Positions 48,119-60,851 of a stretch of 64,000 nucleotides of DNA are shown piece after piece. The notes below the pieces were generated by a model. That model had not been told where the DNA came from. It worked only from the letters and a program-made list of their open reading frames with translations, and did no database searches. The DNA is from Diadophis punctatus similis (taxonomy: Eukaryota > Chordata > Lepidosauria > Squamata > Dipsadidae): the NCBI GenBank assembly GCA_023053685.1, contig JALIGW010000001.1, positions 229,354,434-229,418,433 of the forward strand, written 5' to 3'. A program made the translations under genes and the position numbers. Every line of letters starts with the position of its first letter. Position 1 is the stretch's first letter.

Positions 48119-51100
48119 GCCTTCCTGATGTATTGAGGTTACAGGATTGCATAGACAATGTTGTCTGGGCTTCTTGTTTACAGCCACAGTGGAAAGTTAC
48201 ATTATGGGCATTATATATTATATGGGCATTATATTCCCCAAGGCCCTACAGTGTTCACCCCAAAACAAATAAGGTTGTGTATTAGTTTAGGCCACTTGGT
48301 GTAGTGGGTAAAGCAACAGGCTAGAAACCAGGAGACCATGAGTTCTAATCCAGCCTTAGGCATAAGACACTTTCTCTCGGCCCTAGGAAGCAAGCAGTGG
48401 ACATGAAAACCTCAGGGACTAACTAGTCCAGGTAGTCTCCAAGAATCAAAAATTTATTTATTTATTTATTTGTTCACACTTCTATGCCGCCCAACTCCCG
48501 AAGGACTCTGGGCGGCTTACAGCAAGCATAAACAAGTCAGAATAAAAAATATCCAAGAAATAAGTTTAAAAATACATTTAAAATTTAAAAGCAATTCAAC
48601 TATTCACAACATTCAAGGGGCGACCCCTTTAATCCACTCCATGGGGTCGCTACCCCCAGGCCCGTCGGAAGAGCCAGGTCTTAATGGCTTTCCGGAAGGC
48701 CAACAAGGGATGGTACGGATCTCCGGCGGTAGCTGGTTCCGAAGAGCCGGGGCAGCCACAGAGAAAGCTCTCTCCCGTGGCCCCGCCAGCCAACATTGCT
48801 TAGCTGACGGGACCCGGAGAAGCCCAACCCTGTGGGATTTAACTGGTTGCTGGGAGGTATGTGGTAGTAGGCGGTCCCAAAGATAATCTGGTCCTGAGCC
48901 ATGTATGACTTAAAATGACAATATAATGCAATAATGATACCAAAATATCTGGGACAGCACTTAGATAATTTGCACATTGAAAGAATTTCCATCTGTCAAT
49001 TAGAAAAGACCACAGTACTTGGATTCCCACGTAGACTTTGCTGCAACATTACGACATTCTAGTTTCTAAGAACTTGATGCATATGAAGGCCGACACCAGC
49101 TAAAAAACTGACAGCTGTGATTTTACATTTTTGTCTCTAATAATAGTTCTACTTTTGTTGAACTTCTGTATAAATGGTTGGTTGGTTAGTTAGTTAAATT
49201 TGACTTTTCATTCTCCCAAGATGATGAAGAAATTAATACCATTATATTATATGCAGATAATGCAGTCTTTCTATTCAACTTCTCCACAAATCTGAGAAAA
49301 ATCCTAGGAGTCCTGCAGAGAGATTCATTCATTCATTCATTCATTCATTCATTCCTGGCACAAAAACAGTCTTCCAGTTGGTCTCCTTCATTGGTTTGGA
49401 AATGGTTTCTGATAGCTTTGGATGTGGGAAAGCACATGGCTCTTCTTTTGTTCAAAATGCTCAGAGGCAATCCTTTATTTTTTACAGTCAAAAGGGGTTG
49501 GTTGTAAACCAGCAATCTTCAGACGGTCAAAACAAATATGCTAGTGGCAACATGATACTCAACTGGACAATTTTCCAAATTTTGAAGACAACCTTCCCAA
49601 GGTTACCTTGTCTAAAGTTTTAAGAGGAACATGTCAGGTCCCCAGTTATGTTTCACTCCCCCACCCTCCATATTTAGAGACAATAAATGCTATAATTGAT
49701 TTCTGCTTTAGTTCTGGCAAAAAAACACCCTTTCCCCTAACTAGTTTGATTCTTCTAATGAATCAATTTTTTAATGAATTTAATTCCAGTGCTCATAGAG
49801 GTGATCATTCTCAGCAAAAATTAGGATTATTTCAGTTCTCTCCTTCCCAGCTGGTTTTGGTGAGTTAAAAGCAGGCTAAATTAAAGTGGCAAATAAAGGG
49901 TTCAGAGAACATACTGACTTAAGCAAGGCTCCCAGTATCTTTTTTACTGATAGTCAAAGATACATATAGCTTGCCTTAGACAGCTAGATCTACCAAAGCA
50001 TAGGGAGGCCTTCATTTTGACACAGTGTAATGTTCTTTCATTGATGTCCTTGATGGAAGATATAGGGGTATTCCTTCAAAGGAGTACCTATATTCTCTAT
50101 AGGTCCAGGCACACTGAGACTATTGAATATGACCTGCATTGTTAATTTGATAAAACATCTAAATATGACTCTTCTGAACATTTTGAAGGCTTCTGGTTAT
50201 CCTGAGCAGTTTACCTCTTTGTTATTTCAGTTTCTGATCCATTTTACCATACAACAAGGCAAAGCTTTGAAGAGCAGCTTGTAGAGTTCATTTGAAATTG
50301 ATCACCTGTAAGAGATTTGTCAAAAGCCTTGTTTCTTAATCACATGGTTCTGTTTCTATTATCTTCTCATCTGGTCACTTAATTGAACTCTTACTGCTAT
50401 CTATTCATAGAATAACATTTTATTACTTTCACTTATACCTTTTATAGATAGCTTAGAATAATTTATTGTACTCCTTTTATAGTGTATAATTATTCTATAT
50501 TTTACTCTTAATTTACTACATATACTTTGAACATTCATATCTTAATCATAATTTACTTGATAGTTTTTGTAGATTTTTCTCCTATTTAGATGTTAGAATG
50601 CAATGTTTTAATTATCTTGTTCATAGTACACATTGATTATTATGTTTGGAAGAATTCATTCTCCTGGTTTTGAATGTTATCTTATGCTAGTCTTGTATCA
50701 AAGTTAAATAAATTTGACTTACGGGCTTCTGAACACTACCGTAGTATTTCCTGCTTTGATTGGTATAAAACCCTAGGGAAATAATTATTATGTCATTGTT
50801 TTTCTGCCTTAGGCCTGTAAATATTCATAGAAATTACATAAACTGGCTGTCCAAACTTCAGGAAGCTTCCTTGCCTTTACATTATGACTGTTGCTGCAAT
50901 AAACAATAGCCAGAATTCTAAATGAATGCTGCCAACTGAATGCTATTTTCTTCCAAAGAATTAACTACATTCAGATTATTTGTATCTCCATTTTTGTTGT
51001 ATTTTTCTGATGGCTTCTATTTAAAGTTCCCAGAACGTTTTGATAGGGGAACTGTTTCAGTAGAATTATGAATTCAGAAGAACTCAGTATATGTGGTACC

Positions 51101-51776
51101 TTGCTCAACAGTAGTAACTGTGAGAGGGATCTTGGAGTCCTAGTGGACAACCATTTAAATATGAGCCAGCAGTGTGCAGCAGCTGCCAAAAAAGCCAACA
51201 CAGTTCTAGGCTGCATTAACAGAGGGATAGAATCAAGATCACGTGAAGTGTTAATACCACTTTATAATGCCTTGGTAAGGCCACACTTGGAATACTGCGT
51301 TCAGTTTTGGTCGCCACGATGTAAAAAGGATGTTGAGACTCTAGAAAGAGTGCAGAGAAGAGCAACAAAAATGATTAGGGGACTGGAGGCTAAAACATAT
51401 GAAGAACGGTTGCAGGAACTGGGTATGTCTAGTTTTAATGAAAAGAAGGACCAGGGGTGACATGATAGCAGTGTTCCAATATCTCAGGGGTCACCACAAA
51501 GAAGAGGGAGTCAAACTTTTCTCCAAGGCACCCGGGGGTAGAACAAGAAGCAATGGGTGGAAACTAATCAAGGAGAGAAGCAACTTAGAACTAAGGAGAA
51601 ATTTCCTGACAGTTAGAACAATTAATCAGTGGAACAGCTTACCTCCAGAAGTTGTGAATGCTCCAACACTGGAAGTTTTTAAGAAGATGTTGGATAACCA
51701 TCTGTCTGAAGTAGTGTAGGGTTTCCTGCGTAAGCAGGGGGTTGGACTAGAAGACCTCCAAGATCCCTTCCAACTC

Positions 51777-51874
<98 letters not shown>

Positions 51875-53706
51875 TCATTCCATATTCTTTTTCCTAGGTA
51901 CATATCTTGTAATTAACAGGCGATGTCCCGAAAAGGTTCTGTTGATTAGCTTTGGAAGCACTGAGATAGCTAGTCAGATAGAAGTAGTGAATTTTGTTTT
52001 GTGCTGCTTTTTTTCTTAACAGTTGTTTCATTTTCCTCTTCCTTACTATCCTCTGTTGAAATGCAAGGTGTGGTTGTAGTTTTGTTTTCAGCAATTCCTG
52101 CTGCACTAGAGTAGATATTCAAGAAAAACTACAAAATCATCAGTAAAAGTAACACTTGAGTTACCCTCATAAAACAAAGTATACAATGGCTCTTGATGAG
52201 TTATACCTTGCTGACTGTAGTTCTAAGGCTTATGTTTAGGTTAGTCCTCGAAGAAAGTAGAATATTTTAATATTGTTAGTTTGTGGCCCATATAATGAAG
52301 AGTAAGAGACGCTCTGATCTGTAAAAGCTGCTATCATCTGAAGAAAATATAGTTTGTACTGGAAGAAAATTGTTTATAGTTAGCTTTACTTTTTGGAACT
52401 TGTACTGAGGATTTAGTGAATTTTCTCTTGAGGTATTGGTTGAGTGTTAGTTAAAGAAGGAGCTACCCAAAGTGCTGATTGTTTTAATGAATCACCCAAT
52501 ACTTCTCTGGTCTGTTAAAACATAATTGATATGTTTTATATACTGGGAAAAATGCCTATTTACAATGAAATGACGTGTTGTCCCATAGACTTTCTTAAGT
52601 ATGATGTTGGTGAGCTAGCGCTCTATCACACACACACGTTTGGGAGAAATGTCACATTCAAATGAAAGAGCTGTAACAACATTGCCAAAAAGGCGCTAAG
52701 AGTTGTCAATCTAATCTTGCGTAGCTTCTTCTCTGGCAATATTACACTGCTAACTAGAGCATACAAAACATTCGCTAGACCAATTCTCGAATACAGCTCA
52801 CCTGTCTGGAACCCGCACTGCATTTCGGACATTAATACAATCGAGAGAGTCCCAAAATATTTCACGAGAAGAGTCCTCCACTCCTCGGCTCACAACAGAA
52901 TACCTTGTGCCACCAGACTTGAAATATTGGGCTTAGACAACCTAGAATTATGTCGCCTTCGAACTGATCTAAATGTAGTTCATAAAATTATCTGCCACAA
53001 TGTCCTATCTGTCAATGACTACTTCAGCTTCAACCACAACAATACACGAGCACACAATAGATACAAACTCAATGTAAACCACTGCAAACTCGACTGCAGA
53101 AAATACGATTTCAACAACAGAGTGATCAATGCCTGGAATTCACTAGCCGACTCTGTGGTTTCTTCCCCAAACCCCAAAAACTTTAACCTTAGATTGTCTA
53201 CTGTCAACCTCACCCCATTCCTAAGAGGTCTGTAAGGGGCGTGCATAAGCGCACCATTGTGCCTACCGTCCCTGTCTTACTGTCCTATTGTCCTCATTTA
53301 TCTGTACTTATTTTGCTTATGTTTATGTTTGATGGAATAGGAAATTATTCCTACCAAGGCGAAAAGGATCTTGTTCCCTTTAAGTCATTCTTACTTAGAA
53401 AATAAAATTGAGATTTAATTCTAATTAACAAAATATTTATTTCAGTACAAAAGTAACAAAAGAATATAAACCTTAAATAAGCTACATTTTCTCAGCTACG
53501 AATTCATGTCTGCCTCGGGCGAGGCTCACAGGAGAAGAAGAAGGGAGGAGACTCCTGGAATGCACACATGCGCAGTAAAACATATCACATGTCTGCTTGA
53601 TTAGAAAATATAGTAAACCTAGAAATAGTAGAGATGCTCAACTGGCAATATTCACATCGTGACAATGTTTATACCTATACCTGCTATCTTGTACATGTTT
53701 GACAAA

Positions 53707-53765
<59 letters not shown>

Positions 53766-56700
53766 ACTAAACAATACAAGAGTCATTCCTTATAAAGGAG
53801 AAATTTTCTGTCAAATGAATGCGTAGGTCATTCATATATAGTACACCACAATGGGTTCCTTAAAAGAGAGATGATTGAAATAGAGATGAAATAAAATATA
53901 GTAAAAAAAATTCATACAGTTTAAGGAAAGGGTTCAAAAGCATAGTAAACAGAAATATTTGCTAATATGAAATTCACATAACCAATGTCATTTGTAAAAA
54001 CCTGAATGTTATTATCCAGTAATGGTTAATAAAGTTTGGTGGGGATGGGAATTACAAAGCCCTGCTTTTGATTTGAAATTCATTTGAACAAAATATTGCA
54101 CAACAGGAAGCTGATTCTAACTGAACCTACATTGTAGCTTTTCTTTGATCTTAGTTGATTAGGGCTTATCCTTGACCTGATGGAGAGGGCAGACAGCAAA
54201 GGCAAACATTGCTTATTGGAAACAATCCATTGCTTTTCTCTTCTAGTGGGTTGACTTGCTACATCTGCTGAAGTGGCTATAAAGTCCTCTCATTTTAGAC
54301 TTTTCCTAGATGCAATCATTTTGCTGCAATTCAGATTTTGAGTTGAGTGGTGCTAAAGAGCTTGTTCTGCTTTGCTGTCAGCTCTTGCTTTTTGTGCCTA
54401 GCTTGATTCTACACCAATTAAAATATTTAGTTGCAATTCTTTACAATGATGGAACATTGCAAATGAGGGTAGAAGAAGCTTCTTTGTAGAACCAGATTAC
54501 ACAGATACACTGAACTTCTGAACCTCCATTGCTCTTGCTTAATCTGAAGTTCAACTGGATACTGTTGAGGTTGGGTGTTGGTTTGTTTGTTTGTTGCTTA
54601 GAAAAGCACTGTATTTAAAAATTGCTTTCTCTCCTTGTACCGAAGAGTGAGGCAGACAAACTTTGTAGCTTTCCTGCAGAAGACTTATTTCATGTCAGCT
54701 TGAAAAATGATTTTTCAGCTGAAATAAGCAGTCGTGGATTTCTTTACACTTGGCCGTTTGCTGTTAACAAAGGATTGGTCATCTTTACTGCATCATAGAG
54801 CTTCCTCTGATTCTCAATCTATAGGGAGCCCATCAGCAAAATTTGCTCTCTGTTGCCGAGAGCAAATCATGCAAAATAAAGCACAAAGGCACAAGGGAAT
54901 GGGTTGTTTTTCTGACTTCTAAGGCCTGTAGCTTCTAGAACTAATAAATTAAAATTGAAATAACAGCCATTATGCATTTGTAAACTTAAAAACTGGTTTT
55001 AAAGCAAGCTGGTGTAATTAACAGCTGTAACCAGCCATGTCTGTGTTAGGTGATTTGCAATGATTAAATTATGATGCTATATGTATAGAGGCAATTTGCA
55101 AGAATGCAGCTCAGGATTGCATTGTGGTGTTCTTTGGTTCTCTGAGCTTGCTTTTTTCTTGCAGACATTTTGTTTCCTGTTGCCTTGTTTAGTAATGAAC
55201 ATCAGTAAGAAGAAAAGCAATCTTGGAGAAGACTTAAGAACCCAACAACATATTAACGAGTTAATAGTTAAAATGGAATTGAATTGATGGCAAGAGGGTT
55301 TTTCTTTTTTTTGCACACTGATCATATCTCATAAACATAGTCATAAAACTATGATGTAAGTTCTTATTTAATGCAACTGTACATTGAGCATTTTTAATAA
55401 GCCTGGATCATGTCTATTGCAACATTGAATGATATAGTCTTAGACTTCTGGCAAGTAAGAAGAAGAAGATGGTGACTTGCTTTGCTACACAGTTATGGCA
55501 TTCACATTTTGAACTACCTTTTAAAGTCTTCAACCAGGCTGCTAAAAAATATGACTTAAACGTTTGCCTTAGAGTTTTTAAAATTGGTGCCCAGGCACAT
55601 ACAGTTCTTCGTGCCATTTCAGTGTGTACCCTACTAGGTATACAGGTAGGAAAGACAAACTGTTTCTTGCCAGGGGTTGAGAGAAATTGGAACTTGTTCT
55701 GATTTTGTATGCTGGAGTTCCCAGTTTGTAAATGTACAGATAGAGATTCCAGCTTTACTTTCATATTTGGGTGCTTTATAGGCAGGAACTGTTCTGAGAG
55801 AAATATGCTAAGGGATGCAAGGAATTCTTTTCCTTTTTGTTCACACACTCATGAAAATGAGAAGCATTGTTGTCTTTTTTTACAATAAACTTAGTTTCAC
55901 TAGTTGGTGTAACATTGTAGAAAGAGCGTCACTGAACATTCCTATCTGTTTAAATGACCTTTCAGAGGAAGTTCATAAGCCTTCTGTTAATCAGAACTAT
56001 TCAAGGTTTGAAGGTCAGTGTTCAGCCTGGAGTGGGAAAGAACTGTTTTTGATAGAAGTTCAGTGTGTTGATTCCCTTTTCCTGGTAATGTAAAGAAATC
56101 TAGGCAAAATGGCTAAATCTATTGAGGAAAACGTATCAATTATTTTTGGTATAATTGCCTTCCAGCAGAATGTCTAGGTAACTTATAAAATGTTGAGAGA
56201 AAAATGCATTAAAAAAATTTTAGAGGCATAAAATAAAAGGGCAATAATGATGACTTAGAGACCCTATTTCAGTGATGGCAAACCTATGGCACGTATGCCA
56301 CAGGTGGCACACGGAGCCATATCTGAGGGCACGCGAGGCGTTGCCCTATGTCAGCTCCAGCGCGCATGCGCGCGCTGGCCAGCTGATTTTCAGCCTTTTC
56401 GACTGTTTTCGCTCTCGCCAGGCTTCAGGAAAGCCTCCTGAACCCCGGGGACAGCGAAAAACAGGCCAATGGGCCAACCGGAAGTTCGGAAACTAACTTC
56501 CGGTTGGCCCATTGACCCGTTTTTCACTGTCTGCAGGCTTCAGTCTGGATGCTTCAGTAAGGCCTGTGCGCATGCATGTGGGAGGGGGCAGTGCGGGGGG
56601 GTTGTGCATATGCACGGGGGGCAGCGTGGGGGTTCTGCGCATGCACGGGGAGAGGGCATGGGTGTGGGCACACGCGCGCTAGCGTGCACGTACACACCCT

Positions 56701-57066
56701 TTTGACTCACGAGCCAAAAAAGGTTCGCTATCACTGCCCTATTTGGTGCAGTGGCTAAGGCATCAGGCTAGAATCCAGGAGGTTCTAGTCCCGCTTTAGT
56801 CAAAAAGCCAACTGGTGACCCTGGGCCAGTCAGTTTCTCTCAGCCCTAGGAAGCAGGCAATGGCAAATCATTTCTGAAGAACCTTGCAAAGAAAACTTCT
56901 CTTGAATATATGGAAAACTCTCTTGAATATATGGAAATTCACTTCCTGAAGACATCGATTCAATACCATTTGGGGTGTGTGTGTGTGTGTGTTCCTTCAA
57001 GTTAATCTTGATTCCTGGCAACTGCCTAGTCTAGGCAGTTGCCAGGAATCAAGATTAACTTGAAGG

Positions 57067-57140
<74 letters not shown>

Positions 57141-58425
57141 AAATGGTATTGAATTGATGTCTTCAGGAAGTGAATTTCCATATATTCAAGAGAGTGGAAC
57201 CAGATTATAACATAGTCAACATTTACAGTACCGAGAACATCCTTCAATTAAAAAAAATCACCTAAGGGAACACACACACATTCACACACACCTCTCTCCC
57301 TCCCTCTCTCCCCCTCCCTCCCTCTCTCCTGTTGTATATCTATAATGTTATTCAAGCATGGATACTTACAGTTGTTCAGTGAAGTGAAATAATTGTATTT
57401 GATATGGCTTTATCAATTCTCTATGGAAAGGAAGATGATGTGATTTTTGTGTTTCTACCTTTAAAGTACTATTGGCCAAAGGGGTTTTTTTTTGTTTACA
57501 TTGGTCAGCATAACTTGTGTTACATCCAGCAAGAAGCTGGAATTAATCTCTGTAAATGTCACCTGGCTGGTGGGATTTTTACCAATCACACTTCTTATCC
57601 ATCATAAATGCATTGACTCCCATCAGTTTTATATTTTGTTGCAAGCTGTTACTGTCTTATTTATAAAAGATCCTGATGAAACATTATGCATCGTTCCCTA
57701 TCTCTTGGAATTTTTTTTCCCCTTCACCACCTTCTGTTTCATTGGTTTCCAAATATTAATCAAGAGTTTCTATTGGCAGATCCTAGATTCAAGACAGGAC
57801 CGTTTTGTGAAGAAAGGCCAGAGAGGTAGCACAGCAGGGAACATCAAGAGATTTGCAACCAGTCTATTACAAAAGGATGAGAGAGAGAAATTTAGGATTG
57901 AAACCAGTGTTTTTCAAACTTGGGAACTTTAAGATGTGTGGACTTTAACTCTGTGAATTCCCTAGCCTGCATTCTGGGGGTTAAAGTCCCTACATCTTAA
58001 AGTTGCCAAGAGAGATCCTTGGTGCTGTCTGAGCTTGCTTGTTTTCTTGCAGACGTTTCATTACCAAAACTAGGTAACAACATCAGTGCTACTAAGGAGT
58101 GCAGTTTGCTGTCAGTTTATATTCTAGTGGCTCGCCCTGTCAGTGTTGGTGGGGATGGTCTTAGAGATTCTTTGGCTGGGTTGTTTAGTGTTGGCTTTTT
58201 GGCAGTTTCTTGATTTGGGGGTATTGTTTACTTAAAGTTGCAAGTTTGAAAAATGCTGATTTAAACCCTCCAAATTATTGTGTGGTTAAAGACTGTTCAT
58301 TCTGTTACCAACTTGTACTCTGAACTGAGAGGTTTTTCCCCCTTCTGTGTTTTCAGGTAAAAGCAAAGAAGCTGAGATTAAAAGAATAAACAAAGAACTG
58401 GCAAATATTCGATCCAAATTTAAAG
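45454..58425 (+). CDS. AP2A2: AP-2 complex subunit alpha-2, first two coding exons
   Basis: Two exons join in phase 1 (67 + 69 nt) to give the invariant N-terminus of alpha adaptin: [20 protein letters not shown], then [20 protein letters not shown] and RSKFK. Alpha adaptin is the large subunit of the AP-2 clathrin adaptor at the plasma membrane; its trunk binds phosphoinositides and its ear recruits accessory proteins. Full-length proteins are about 940 residues, so only the first ~45 are here. AP2A1 and AP2A2 are practically identical over this stretch, so the paralogue is assigned from its neighbour: CHID1 lies head to head with AP2A2 in vertebrates. Intron 1 is 12.8 kb. Exon 3 was not found before position 64000. 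Confidence 0.95.
46100..48055. other. AP2A2 intron 1, no recognised feature
   Basis: Intronic DNA downstream of the CpG island. No exon or clear repeat recognised. Confidence 0.4.
48060..48115. repeat. (CA)n microsatellite
   Basis: About 28 CA units in AP2A2 intron 1. Confidence 0.95.
48288..48400 (+). mobile_element. tRNA-derived SINE (family B) fragment
   Basis: TTGGTGTAGTGGGTAAAGCA head and GAGTTCTAATCCAGCCTTAG B-box region; truncated 3'. Confidence 0.72.
48452..48900 (-). mobile_element. L2-clade LINE 3' end
   Basis: TTTA tail then CACACTTCTATGCCGCCCAA (3' UTR complement). The minus frame is related to 16432-16803, including the complements of the segments encoding [11 protein letters not shown] and LWNQLPPEI-like residues around 48660-48740. 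GC-rich relative to flanks. Confidence 0.75.
49030..51055. other. AP2A2 intron 1; short (ATTC)n at 49325-49353, otherwise nothing recognised
   Basis: AT-rich intron with a seven-unit ATTC microsatellite. No exon recognised. Confidence 0.4.
51070..51778 (+). mobile_element. CR1 LINE 3' end
   Basis: Plus-strand CR1 C-terminal [63 protein letters not shown], then after a one-base insertion near 51434 the frame continues [35 protein letters not shown]. The 3' UTR ends CTTCCAACTCTG and passes into the ATT array. About 95% similar by eye to the minus copy at 13855-14965. Confidence 0.9.
51779..51870. repeat. (ATT)n microsatellite at CR1 3' tip
   Basis: About 30 ATT units beginning exactly at the CR1 3' end. 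Confidence 0.95.
51871..52640. other. AP2A2 intron 1, no recognised feature
   Basis: AT-rich intron between two LINE fragments. Nothing recognised. Confidence 0.35.
52650..53767 (+). mobile_element. LINE (L2/CR1-group) 3' end, tail interrupted by a solo LTR
   Basis: An uninterrupted frame at 52717-53235 encodes the region after the reverse transcriptase: [74 protein letters not shown]. The 3' UTR (GCGTGCATAAGCGCACCATT...) is split at 53330-53664 by an LTR and ends in TAAATAAA repeats (53703-53765). A severely truncated sister copy lies at 5966-6125. Confidence 0.85.
53330..53664. mobile_element. solo LTR (335 bp) with perfect 5-bp target duplication
   Basis: Begins TGATGGAATAGG and ends CATCGTGACA (TG...CA). 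The 5-mer ATGTT flanks both sides (53325-53329, 53665-53669). Removing the insert restores the LINE 3' UTR as seen at 5966-6125, so both boundaries are certain. It has no internal region, so it is a recombined solo LTR of a retrovirus-like or other LTR retroelement. Confidence 0.85.
53770..56260. other. AP2A2 intron 1; one weak copy of repeat X at about 55132-55220
   Basis: AT-rich intron. TCTGAGCTTGCTTTTTTCTT and TTGCAGACATTTTG near 55140-55172 match repeat X. Short open frames are not conserved-looking. Confidence 0.4.
56270..56736 (+). mobile_element. hAT-type element, 'gatggcgaacc' family, 467 bp
   Basis: CAGTGATGGCAAACCTATGG and complementary AGGTTCGCTATCACTG ends. Exact 8-bp duplication CCCTATTT (56262-56269, 56737-56744). 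The interior has an inverted ACTTCCGGTTGGCCCATTG pair and GCGCATGC-rich DNA. Confidence 0.9.
56742..56890 (+). mobile_element. tRNA-derived SINE (family B) fragment
   Basis: TTTGGTGCAGTGGCTAAGGC head, GGTTCTAGTCCCGCTTTAGT, CTGGTGACCCTGGGCCAGTC. Its further 3' sequence (GATTCCTGGCAACTGCCTAG) is incorporated in the palindrome that follows. Confidence 0.75.
56917..57195. repeat. near-perfect palindrome with unequal (GT/CA)n arms
   Basis: Left arm 56917-57029 and right arm 57031-57195 are complementary about a single central T (CTGCCTAG T CTAGGCAG). Outside the dinucleotide array only two mismatches were seen (a CG/CA-type change near 56956 and one next to the array). The right arm carries a (CA)n about 52 bp longer than the left arm's (GT)n. 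Confidence 0.95.
57909..58252 (+). mobile_element. short hAT-like element interrupted by repeat X
   Basis: AGTGTTTTTCAAACTTGGGA and complementary AAGTTTGAAAAATGCTG ends, with flanks ATTGAAAC and ATTTAAAC (7 of 8). Repeat X (58012-58226) sits inside, flanked by TTAAAGTTGCCAAG and TTAAAGTTGCAAG. Confidence 0.72.
58012..58226 (+). mobile_element. repeat X, copy with defined ends
   Basis: Runs from AGAGATCCTTGGTGCTGTCT to GGGGTATTGTTTAC and is flanked by a 13-14-bp duplication of the host element, so insertion was probably by retroposition. It ends about 130 bp before AP2A2 exon 2. Confidence 0.7.
58357..58425 (+). CDS. AP2A2: AP2A2 coding exon 2
   Basis: The acceptor is TGTGTTTTCAG and the donor GTAAGA. 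It completes the Cys codon and encodes [17 protein letters not shown] and RSKFK, a basic helix at the start of the alpha-adaptin trunk. It ends in phase 1, the first base of a Gly codon in other vertebrates. Confidence 0.96.
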
Positions 58426-59430
58426 GTAAGAAAGTAATGCATTGTTTTGCAGATTTTATTGTGGAAAAGAAGAATCCTTTTGTATGAATAATATGGCATT
58501 AACAACAGTTGCCATTTTGGATTTCTATTAAGGACCCCTTTTCATATTCTACATGGGGCTGGCAGAATACTTGGCTTTCCATAATTCTCACTATGAATGA
58601 GGCAAGATAGTCCCTCCCGCCCCCCCCCCCCATCTTTTAAGGCTAAATAAAATAAAAACCAGGACATGTTAAGCAGCCATCACCACAAAAGTAACTGGGA
58701 TACAAAACAAAATGTAAGATGAAGAAGAGCTGGCTCTAATTTGATATGTCACCTGATGTTTAACAAATGGATATTATCTAGCATGCCACAACATCCTACC
58801 CCACGCTCACTGTCATACTTGGCTTAGTAGTAGGACATGCGGACATGGTCTGTGTATACAATATTCCTCAGTTACTAATACTTCTTCACCAATCCTTCAA
58901 AGTTGTAATGGTGCTGAGGGGTAATTACAACTGGTCCTTGAATTTCTGGCCATTGCAGCATCCCATGGTCACATGGTTGCCTTTTAAGACTTTCTCTGCT
59001 GGCTTCCCACAACCAAAATCAATGGGGAAGCTAGCAGGGAAGGTCACAAGTTGCTCTGCTCCCCGCCTCCCTCTGCTCGCACACATCCTGCAACCGCCCT
59101 GAGCTTCCAAATATCTATTTTGGTGGACACTGTAATTTCTCTTTTAAGTTGTTAAGGAGCTTGATTGGAATGGTTCAGTAGCTTAAAATGCTCTAGCACC
59201 TTCATTAAATACAGCAGATTTATTTTATAATTTGTTTTGTAAAGTAGAAAATAATTTCTGCTGAGATCCTGGTTCGGTTTCTGTTTAACCAACTCATGTA
59301 TTTCCTTTTCTGAAACTAAGACACATTTTAAAATCTTACCAGTAAGGAAGAAAAATAAATATTAACTCCCTCTTTAACTGCTAATTCTTACAACAACGAT
59401 TTGTCATAACTAGATGGCTAAAATACCGGT

Positions 59431-59827
59431 AGTCCTTGACTTACAACAGTTCATTTAGTGACTGTTCAAAGTTAACAACGGCACTGAAATAAAGCATCTC
59501 ACGACGGTTTTTCACACTTACGAGCATTGCAGCACCATCCCCATGGTCACATAGTCACATTTCAGATGCTTGGCAACTGACTCATATTTATGACAGTTGC
59601 AGTGTCCCAGAGTAATATGGTCATTTTTTGCGATCATCTGACAAGCAACATCAGTAGGGAAACCAGATTCACTTAACAGCCTTGTTACTAGCTTAACAAC
59701 TGCAGAGATTCACTTAGCAACTGTGGCAAGAAAGGTTGTAAAATGGAGCAAAACTCACATAACAAATGTTTCACTTAGCAACAGAAATTTTGAGCTCAAT
59801 TGTGGTCGTAAGTCGAGGACTTCCTGT
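59431..59827 (-). mobile_element. non-autonomous DNA element, 'tagtccttgacttaa' family, third copy
   Basis: GGTAGTCCTTGACTTACAAC and complementary GTAAGTCGAGGACTTCCTGT ends with the GTTAAGTGA/CATAAAT-type body in the same orientation as 12632-13008. Confidence 0.68.
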
Positions 59828-60851
59828 AAGTGTCTGGCTATATAGAACCAAGGTTTTTTTTAAAGTTTTTATTATCTTTCTTTTAGTTATCAGGGCTTGG
59901 AGGTGAATTTTTATTTTGATCGTGTTGTTTTATGGATAAAAACTGCCTAAATTGGATCATAACAGTCATCAGTTTAAAAAAAAGGGTTAACAGCACAGCA
60001 GTTATGCAACCTAGTATTGTTTTCTGCTTTTTGTAAAATATAGGGAACTGAGGATGGTGCAGCCATATTGGCTGAGATAAGAAGACATTCTCCAGAAACA
60101 CTGCCTAGAAAGATAGTGGGTTGTCTCTTGTTGCAGACAGTGTGATCAACTGAATGTGGCATGGCCCTTCTTAGAAAAGAAGGCTGAGCAAGCTGTTTGT
60201 GATGAGCAAGCTGTTTCAAGGCAGCCTGGGTTACACAAGTACATTTGTGAGTCTCAGATATCCTTGGCTCTTCACTGAATCTGTAGACTAGTGCTCCTTC
60301 CTCCTATATAGCAAGCTACACAGACTTTTAATTACATGTTCATAAAAATAATTCAAAGAACAAAGAAATTCCTTGATCAAGGCAGATCAGCAGTTGAGCC
60401 TTCAATTACCTTAGTAAGAAATTACATTGAACTGAGATTTTAAAAAATAATAAGCTGATGGCATGATGGTTAATGGGTTTGCCTATCATATGAAAGCTAC
60501 TGATTTATTCAGAAAAAAACATGTTTAACCAAACAGTGGTTTAATGAGATTTGTGCAGCCAGCCTCAATAATTTAGAGGACACTGTCATATTTCATATTT
60601 GGTATTATTAACCCTATTAATGGAACATGTTATTTGTTATCCTAGTTCAGAAATACATATACATATATTGTCTGTGACTTAGAATGTGCTGATTTATACA
60701 AGTAAAAGGAGCTGAATTATGTGAATACTTTCCAGCTGGCTATAGCTATTGAACAAACTTCTCTAATTTTGTATGATATCAACGAGGAAAGAATTTTCTT
60801 GTTTGCATGTCAGATAGCTCAAGGTGGGATGGAAGTTTTTTGTTGAGAGTT

